12,500 bases of DNA from assembly GCA_034096865.1 (NCBI GenBank), contig JAWQFJ010028233.1, positions 7,501 through 20,000 on the forward strand. The letters are read 5' to 3'. The DNA is from Theodoxus fluviatilis. Its lineage: Eukaryota > Mollusca > Gastropoda > Cycloneritida > Neritidae. A program made the position numbers and the translations under genes. Positions 7,052 through 12,500 of the stretch are shown piece after piece. The notes below the pieces were generated by a model that was not told the DNA's origin, did no database searches, and worked only from the letters and a program-made list of their open reading frames with translations. The number at the start of each line of letters is the position of its first letter. Position 1 is the first letter of the stretch.

Positions 7052-9061
7052 ATGGGTCAAAAGCTATGTAGCGGCTTGATGCAAATACGAAAATACAGGC
7101 CATGTCACGATTCCAACGATATTAGTGACGATTCAGACGCGCCCGACTCCGTTATGCCGAGTAGCAGACCTTCTGAAATTGATGAGCGTGTAACTGCATG
7201 CACTAGCGGGGTAAATTACCGTAAGCAATTGAAACCGACAGCTGCCACAAAAGTCGGGAAATTTGTAGTCAAGAGGGTCACAACCATGGCGCGATTCAAT
7301 GAATGCATGAGACGCTCTCACGCTGGCCCAGCGGACAAGCCCTTGGTCACATCGAATTATTTTAGAGCGGTAGCTGATTTGGATCACGACATGCCATTGT
7401 GGCTGTGGCGAGAGAGAAATATTTCGTTTGACAATTCGAAGGAAGGTTTGGCTTTCAGTAAAAGCAAAGGTAGCATAGGGGACGCTAGTTTCAGACATCA
7501 TCTGGAGAATGTACTGAAAAAGTACGACAACGTGCGTGGCGAATGGGAGTCGGGAGAGGAGCCCGAGGAGCGAGAGAAAGAGAAAAACGAGACGGCTGTA
7601 TCAAGCAGTCCTAACGGGAGGTTCTTGAAGTTCGACATTGAGCTCGGCAGAGGATCGTTCAAGACAGTCTATAAGGGACTCGACACGGAGACCGGTGTAG
7701 CTGTGGCCTGGTGCGAACTTCAAGACAAGAAATGGAACAAAACTGAACACCAGCGATTCAAAGAAGAGGCCGAGATGCTGAAAGAACTGGCGCATCCTAA
7801 CATCGTTCGTTACTTCGACTACTGGGAAGAGACGAATCGCAAAGAGCGGAAAGTAATTGTTCTTGTCACGGAACTCATGACGTCGGGAACTCTCAAGATG
7901 TACATCAAACGATTCAGGAAAATCAACGTCAAAGTCATTAAGAGCTGGTGTCGCCAGATATTGAAGGGCCTTTTCTTCCTCCATACAAGAACACCACCAA
8001 TCATCCACCGTGACCTCAAGTGCGACAACATCTTCATCACAGGCACCACTGGTTCCGTGAAGATCGGAGATCTGGGTTTGGCCACTTTCAAGAACGAATC
8101 CTACGCCAAAAGTGTCATCGGTACCCCGGAGTTCATGGCTCCAGAAATGTACGAAGAAGAGTATGATGAATCCGTGGACATTTATGCCTTTGGTATGTGC
8201 ATGCTGGAAATGGCCACAGGAGAATATCCCTACAGTGAGTGCACCAACGCAGGGCAGATATTCAGAAAGGTAACCAGCGGCATTCGCCCCGAGACATTTT
8301 ACAAGGTGGAAGACCCCGAGATCCGTGACGTCATTGACAACTGCATCGAGAGGAACTCAGAGGACAGATACACCGTGAGGGAACTACTACAGCACGACTT
8401 TTTCCTCGAGGACGCGGGGGTGAAGGTCGAGCTGGAGGGCAGGAGCTTTCGGACCCAAACCAGCGTCATTGAACTCCGCCTGCGCATTGTCGACCCCAAG
8501 AAACGCAAAGACGCGCACAAGGAAGATGAGGCCATCCAGTTCGAGTTTGACATGGTCAACGACGAAGCCGACAATGTAGCACACGAAATGGTGAATTCTG
8601 GCTTCTTGCTGGATGAGGACGTGCGAATCGTTAGCCAACAGATTCGAAATAGAGTTTCGGACGTGCAGCGTCGACGTGAGAAAATAGCAAAGCTGGGACC
8701 TGATTTCTTGCCCGTATCTCAGGCCGCTTCTGCCGAGACAGTAACACCTCAGGCGCCCTCACCCTTGCCACCAACATTAGAAATTCCCCCACCGATGCCA
8801 CAACTAAATGTTGTCAGCACTGATACCAATTCCGTCTCGTCTTCTGTTTCAGAGCAACCCCAACCAAAGCAAAACATATGGACGAAATTTAAAAACGGAT
8901 TAAATCCTGCCAATTTAATTCGCAAAGCACAACAAAAGTCGGGAAAACAGTCTTCAACGTCAGAGAAAAGCTTCGACATGGGAATCTCTGGAAGTCTTTC
9001 AAAAGTCTCAAAACGAAAAGCGGAAGGAGAATCGCCACATTGCTCGAGAGATAAAAAGTGA
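7052..9061 (+). CDS. WNK: WNK (with-no-lysine) family serine/threonine kinase, single-exon coding frame
   Basis: A complete 669-residue WNK kinase. WNKs sense chloride and osmotic state and activate SPAK/OSR1 kinases, which control cation-chloride cotransporters. Seen here: a kinase domain at about 194-452 with glycine loop [10 protein letters not shown]; Lys204 matches WNK1 Lys233, and Cys221 in VAWCEL replaces the usual subdomain II Lys (WNK1 Cys250). Catalytic loop HRDLKCDN (319-326), D340-LGL in the chloride-binding region (WNK1 Leu369/Leu371), activation-loop Ser350 and Ser354 (WNK1 Ser378/Ser382), then [12 protein letters not shown]2-like autoinhibitory domain follows at about 456-546 with its FEF motif at 497-499, then a Pro/Ser-rich tail and a basic C-terminus. 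The ATG has G at -3 and +4, a strong context, and follows an in-frame stop. Odd points: no intron, short length, no RFx[V/I] motif, and an MGQKLC start that could be lipidated. Family assignment is certain; the orthologue or retrocopy question is open. Confidence 0.96.
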   Translation: MGQKLCSGLMQIRKYRPCHDSNDISDDSDAPDSVMPSSRPSEIDERVTACTSGVNYRKQLKPTAATKVGKFVVKRVTTMARFNECMRRSHAGPADKPLVTSNYFRAVADLDHDMPLWLWRERNISFDNSKEGLAFSKSKGSIGDASFRHHLENVLKKYDNVRGEWESGEEPEEREKEKNETAVSSSPNGRFLKFDIELGRGSFKTVYKGLDTETGVAVAWCELQDKKWNKTEHQRFKEEAEMLKELAHPNIVRYFDYWEETNRKERKVIVLVTELMTSGTLKMYIKRFRKINVKVIKSWCRQILKGLFFLHTRTPPIIHRDLKCDNIFITGTTGSVKIGDLGLATFKNESYAKSVIGTPEFMAPEMYEEEYDESVDIYAFGMCMLEMATGEYPYSECTNAGQIFRKVTSGIRPETFYKVEDPEIRDVIDNCIERNSEDRYTVRELLQHDFFLEDAGVKVELEGRSFRTQTSVIELRLRIVDPKKRKDAHKEDEAIQFEFDMVNDEADNVAHEMVNSGFLLDEDVRIVSQQIRNRVSDVQRRREKIAKLGPDFLPVSQAASAETVTPQAPSPLPPTLEIPPPMPQLNVVSTDTNSVSSSVSEQPQPKQNIWTKFKNGLNPANLIRKAQQKSGKQSSTSEKSFDMGISGSLSKVSKRKAEGESPHCSRDKK

Positions 9062-9066
9062 TTAAA
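9061..9066 (+). terminator. Candidate poly(A) signal ATTAAA overlapping the WNK stop; another at 9338-9343
   Basis: ATTAAA, the commonest variant of AATAAA, starts at the last base of the TGA stop codon. A second copy occurs at 9338-9343. No AATAAA was found close to the gene end. The distal site gives a more usual 3' UTR length, so it is the more plausible of the two. Confidence 0.25.
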
Positions 9067-10430
9067 ACACTGATGATATCGCAAGCACCTTTTAATAGGT
9101 TTGTGTCGAACACAACCGGCTTTTCTCGCAGCAGCAGAGTGGAGAAAAAAATAAGTGAATGAAAAACCTGTCTCTTCCTGTGACGTCAGTCGTCGTCCAG
9201 GAACTCGACGGAAGCCACTGGAAGCCATGATAGCCCACCATAGGCAGTGAGCGACTGGTGGTGCATGGCACTCTCCGACCAAACAGGAGCAGGGAAGGCT
9301 GAGTCACTCCCCCACGTCCGTCGGCTTTGCTTCGGTTATTAAAACTGCCGCCAGTATGAGTTGGCAAGAACGCCATATTTTGACCATTGCTGCTGGACAT
9401 CTCCAGATCTTGCTATCACATCCCTGCTATCCTCGTCTAAAATCCCTGGAGGCTTCTCAGAGACGTGAAGAAGCAAAATGTATCATTCTTGTAGACAATG
9501 ATCGTGATGTAAGTAAACTCGCATGAATTGATCCAGGCAGATGTGCTGTCAGCGATAAACAAGTAACCGATACTAGTGAAGGCGTTGAATCATAGTCTCT
9601 TTTCAAATACGCCGCCTAACACTAACAGAACAATGTAAGCAAAAGCTACGTTTGGAAATGTGTGGAAAACTCGACATGTGAAGATCAAGCCCCTTCGTCG
9701 AATAGGCCAGAACAACCTGCGAAACGCGTAATCACAGACTGGCACCCCCTTTGCAGCCGTATTTACTTCAACAGACACTACTTTACAATCAAGCAACAAC
9801 TGGACGATTACTAACAGATGGGCCAACGGATGAAGCTCAATACTACTTCTGTGTCCATCTTTCATGGGAAACGCTGCTTGCAGATCGCGGAATGATGCAC
9901 CTCTGGTGACAGACGAGCATGTAGATTTTCCTTGACTGCACTGCCCCCGCATGCCCACATCAATATAGTTCATCGTGGACCTTCCTTGTAGCTGTGCTTC
10001 TGTGCCAGACCGCTTCGCCCTGTGTATCTCTCTAGTGGGTGCACAGTCTTTCAGATGCTTTTGTGGCACCGCTAACGAGGGAGGTACTTTCTTTACCCTA
10101 CCGAGGTCTACCAATGATTCTGCTCCTGTTAAACTGGCAAAATAGACACGACACGGACGAAAGCGACCAGCTCTCAATAGTCTCAGTCAAAAGAAACAAG
10201 TCTAGCAGGCAGAGGCCCGTGCAAGGTTGCTGCGGTCGCCGTACACTCCTCGAAGACTATCAAGATAAAGCTACGTCTAGGAGCATTCCTGCACGGGTGA
10301 GCTGGTCCAGGCAAAGAAACAGAGACTGATGAAAGACGAACTCAAAGACACAGACATATACGGAGAGAATGACGAACGGTCGGACAAATGGACGTTCTGA
10401 CTGATGGATGAACGGACAACAGACAACGAA
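9067..10430. other. WNK 3' UTR/flank and intergenic DNA; no confident gene
   Basis: The first few hundred bases are probably the kinase 3' UTR. A minus-strand frame is open from 10177 to 9590 (195 codons) but begins at TTG, shows no recognisable domain and has no coding signature I can support. Around 10340-10425 there is a degenerate repeat of GGAC/GGAT-like words. No poly(A) run follows the kinase stop. Confidence 0.3.
9181..9188. promoter_or_regulatory. Perfect CRE-like palindrome TGACGTCA downstream of the WNK gene
   Basis: The same 8-bp palindrome as at 6239-6246, 120 bp past the kinase stop codon. It may be chance; its value lies in the recurrence. Confidence 0.2.
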
Positions 10431-10438
10431 GGGACGCA

Positions 10439-10554
10439 TACACACAACACAGTCACGCGCACACACGCAGACATGCACGCTTGCAAATACGCACAGGCAA
10501 TCACGATTTTGTTATTTACTCTTTGTAGGTGTGCGCGCGCTTGCGTGTGTGTAA

Positions 10555-10569
<15 letters not shown>
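10439..10569. repeat. CA-rich, then GCGC/GT-rich alternating purine-pyrimidine tracts
   Basis: ACAC/CGCACAC words at 10439-10480 are followed by GTGCGCGCGC and (GT)n at about 10530-10569. Alternating purine-pyrimidine runs of this kind can adopt Z-DNA, and the CA and GT parts could pair as a loose hairpin. Confidence 0.8.
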
Positions 10570-10612
<43 letters not shown>

Positions 10613-10693
10613 TGGTAGTAGAGAGAGAGAGAGAGAGAGAGGATGCAGAGGGGGGGGGGGGGGGGAGGGTGAGAGAGAGAGAGGGAGAGAGAG
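10569..10693. repeat. (GA)n microsatellite blocks with a G16 run
   Basis: Three GA blocks (10569-10609, 10621-10641, about 10672-10693) surround a run of 16 G at 10650-10665. The plus strand is almost all purine. Reading frames here (poly-RE) are artefacts. Confidence 0.95.
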
Positions 10694-10699
10694 AAGCAG

Positions 10700-10949
10700 T
10701 TTCGTTGTCGTCTCCCCTCTATCCTTTCTCCTCTCTCCTCTCACTCTTCCTCTTTTTCTTCCTCATTTTTTTCCTCTTCTTCTTCTTCCTCATCTTCTCC
10801 TTTGTCTCTGGTCTTGGTCTCCGGCTCTCCTCCGTCTGCTGATTGCCTCCGTCTTTTCTGTCCTCCAGCCCGTTCTTATGTCTCTCTCCCATCGTCTCTC
10901 GTCTCTCTCGTCTCTCATCTCCTCTACCTTCTCTCCCTGAAACCCCTCT
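10700..10949. repeat. Degenerate pyrimidine-rich sequence
   Basis: Mostly CT, TTC and CTCTCC words on the plus strand, less regular than the repeat that follows. Open frames through it on either strand are low-complexity artefacts. Confidence 0.75.
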
Positions 10950-11100
10950 CTCCCTCCCTCGCTCCCTCCCTCCCTCATCTCCCCTCCCTCCCCCTCCCTC
11001 CCTCCCTCCCTCCCTCCCTCCCCCCTCCCTCCCTCCCTTCCCTCCCTCCACCACCCCCACCTCTCCCTCCCTCCCTCCCTCCCTCCCTCCCTCCCCTCCC
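10950..11100. repeat. (CCCT)n tandem repeat, about 150 bp
   Basis: Tandem CCCT/CCT units with few interruptions (a CACCACCCCCAC break near 11048). The strand is almost purely pyrimidine; the opposite GGGA strand could form quadruplexes or triplex DNA. Confidence 0.95.
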
Positions 11101-11101
11101 T

Positions 11102-11172
<71 letters not shown>
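11101..11172. repeat. (CT)n microsatellite
   Basis: CT dinucleotides over about 70 bp, complementary to the (GA)n block at 10569-10609 about 500 bp upstream, so the two could pair within one strand. Confidence 0.95.
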
Positions 11173-11174
<2 letters not shown>

Positions 11175-11231
11175 TACCCTTCTACTCCTACTCTTCCTGC
11201 TCCTACTGTTCCTTTTCTTCTTCTCTTTTTT

Positions 11232-11232
<1 letters not shown>

Positions 11233-11262
<30 letters not shown>

Positions 11263-11275
11263 CTGCTGCTGCTGC
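11233..11275. repeat. (TTG)n followed by (CTG)n trinucleotide repeat
   Basis: About ten TTG units run directly into about five CTG units. The change from TTG to CTG looks like a point substitution that then spread by slippage. Confidence 0.95.
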
Positions 11276-11309
11276 ATCTGCTCCTCCTCCCCCCTATCAT
11301 CATCATTTT

Positions 11310-11310
<1 letters not shown>

Positions 11311-11362
<52 letters not shown>
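11311..11362. repeat. (ATC)n trinucleotide repeat, about 17 units
   Basis: About 52 bp of perfect ATC units, followed by degenerate ACC/ATT/ATC words to about 11412. Confidence 0.95.
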
Positions 11363-11412
11363 CCATAGAAACCATCACTACCACTACCACCATTATCATC
11401 ATTATCATCATT

Positions 11413-12500
11413 ATGAACGACACGTAATACAACTACAACATTGTATGCATTACCTGTTGTCGTTTTGTCTATTCACCACATTTTGGAAAAACTATTATCT
11501 AAAAATCATCATCTTATTTCTCAAAATGCAGGGGATGTGGACAGACGCCGAAGAGAGAGATGACTCGTCTCAAGTGAGTAATGATCCTTGGGAAATGGTG
11601 GTCATGTTCCTATGTGGAAGAGTGCCAATCCCACTGCAGAAAAGACAAATGCTGGATCAAAACCAGCAGTGCCCTGCAGGATTCAGTTATTGTACATGCC
11701 AGGTTCCGGGCGCATGCGCATGCCCTGTTCTTGCTCTTACTGAAACTGATGCTAGGGAAGGGCGGGAAGTTTCTACAGGGTCAAGGACAAAGTCTCTCAG
11801 GCTCTTGCGTAGAAGCCAATAGTTTTTGTTAAACAAGGGTGACAACACTGTGTACGCACGTATTTTGTATTAACGGAACTAGCCTCAAGTGACGTCGGAA
11901 GACTGACCAGTTTCGCAGTTTTGCGGCAATTTTTAATATAGATAAAGATTTGTATTAGTCGTTTCTATCTTATTCTACTGAAACAACTTTTACATTGAAA
12001 TCGAATTTCTTTACACGAAAATGTACATAAATCACAGGAAAGAGAACATTAAATTCATCTCATGAACAAGGAGATCGCGAGTTGTTGAAACAAAAAAGGG
12101 TTTTTAAGATTGGTCCAACGTACTTCATCTAATCATTTCAAAGAAAGAGAAAAGAGGAGAAATCTATCAGAAGAAAAAAAAATTCCAAAAAGTATCACTG
12201 ACACCTTGGTGGCTAATCCTGCAATAGCTGTCACTCTATAAACGTTTTTCTCTCAATGTATCGTGAACGAGAGTATCTCTTGTCTTGTGGGGCTATCGCA
12301 ATGTACGTTTCGTCTGCTGCATTTAGCTAGGAAGTCCAAAGGGTGTGTGTAAATTTTTCAGTGGAATGTGTATGCTTTGGAACTTTTTTTATACTGTGCT
12401 GTGCATGAACATACACGGCGATCGACATTTAAACGTTACATATTGCATGAACTGCAGTAAAGTTACACATTTCTCATTATTATTGTTTGCCTGATTATTT
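11413..12500. other. AT-rich DNA; no confident gene, one weak exon-like stretch
   Basis: A plus-strand frame is open at 11445-11822 (125 codons from ATG), with a hydrophobic start and a Cys-rich 'CPAGFSYCTCQV' part, but no known domain. Inside it lie an acceptor-like TGCAG at 11526-11530 and a donor-like CAAGTGAGT near 11571-11579, which would define a tiny exon of about 44 bp. From 11830 to the end nothing was recognised. Confidence 0.2.

Noticed and set aside
5021..8659. Shared word ttcgaaataga at 5021 and 8643 with similar following bases
   Set aside because: A match of about 17 of 18 bases at two sites, one inside the WNK coding region. No longer similarity surrounds it, so it is most likely chance.
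9590..10177. Minus-strand open frame of 195 codons downstream of the WNK gene
   Set aside because: It starts at TTG, shows no recognisable domain, signal or splice context, and its composition gives no coding support. Length alone is not enough in this setting.
10719..11432. Long open frames through the pyrimidine-rich block (up to 237 codons, poly-M, poly-N, poly-RE, poly-SL)
   Set aside because: They are produced by CT, CCCT, TTG and ATC repeats, which lack stop codons in several frames. There is no sequence beyond the repeats.

Overview
The window looks like nuclear DNA of an invertebrate animal, possibly a mollusc. That lineage is an inference from an animal-type WNK kinase, an APE-type LINE with a 2A-like motif, and very abundant simple repeats. 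There is no bacterial or viral gene organisation, and no rRNA, tRNA or CRISPR array was seen.

Layout. Positions 1 to about 4900 are a decayed non-LTR retrotransposon (LINE) read on the minus strand. Its ORF1 (about 4802-3669) has a hydrophobic N-terminus, a 2A-like DVQENPGP motif, a coiled coil and an L1-type RRM/C-terminal domain. A coding-like stretch with amber stops follows (3668-2735). Then come an endonuclease (about 1983-890) and a reverse transcriptase that runs off the left edge. At least five frame breaks make the endonuclease/RT part dead. The LINE is split by a 654-bp fold-back insertion (2081-2734) made of about five copies of a ~120-bp unit, two in one orientation and three in the other. 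A perfect 13-bp duplication flanks the insertion, and removing it plus one duplicate copy rejoins the LINE.

Positions 5188-5373 are a GA/CAGA microsatellite. 5374-7030 has no confident gene. It holds a C29 tract, a CCCA repeat, a perfect CRE-like site and, just before the next gene, a plausible splice acceptor.

The one intact host gene is at 7052-9061 (plus): a complete WNK-family kinase of 669 residues in a single uninterrupted reading frame. All WNK hallmarks are present: Cys in place of the subdomain II lysine, the substitute lysine in the glycine-rich loop, the DLGL chloride-site motif, the activation-loop serines, and a PF2-like autoinhibitory domain. It is short for an animal WNK, has no RFx[V/I] motif, and starts with a possible N-myristoylation/palmitoylation signal.

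From 9062 on there is no convincing gene. 10440-11362 is a large compound low-complexity block that changes from purine-rich to pyrimidine-rich on the plus strand. The last 1.1 kb is unremarkable AT-rich sequence with one weak exon-like stretch. The LINE and the kinase gene show no functional link; they are simply neighbours.
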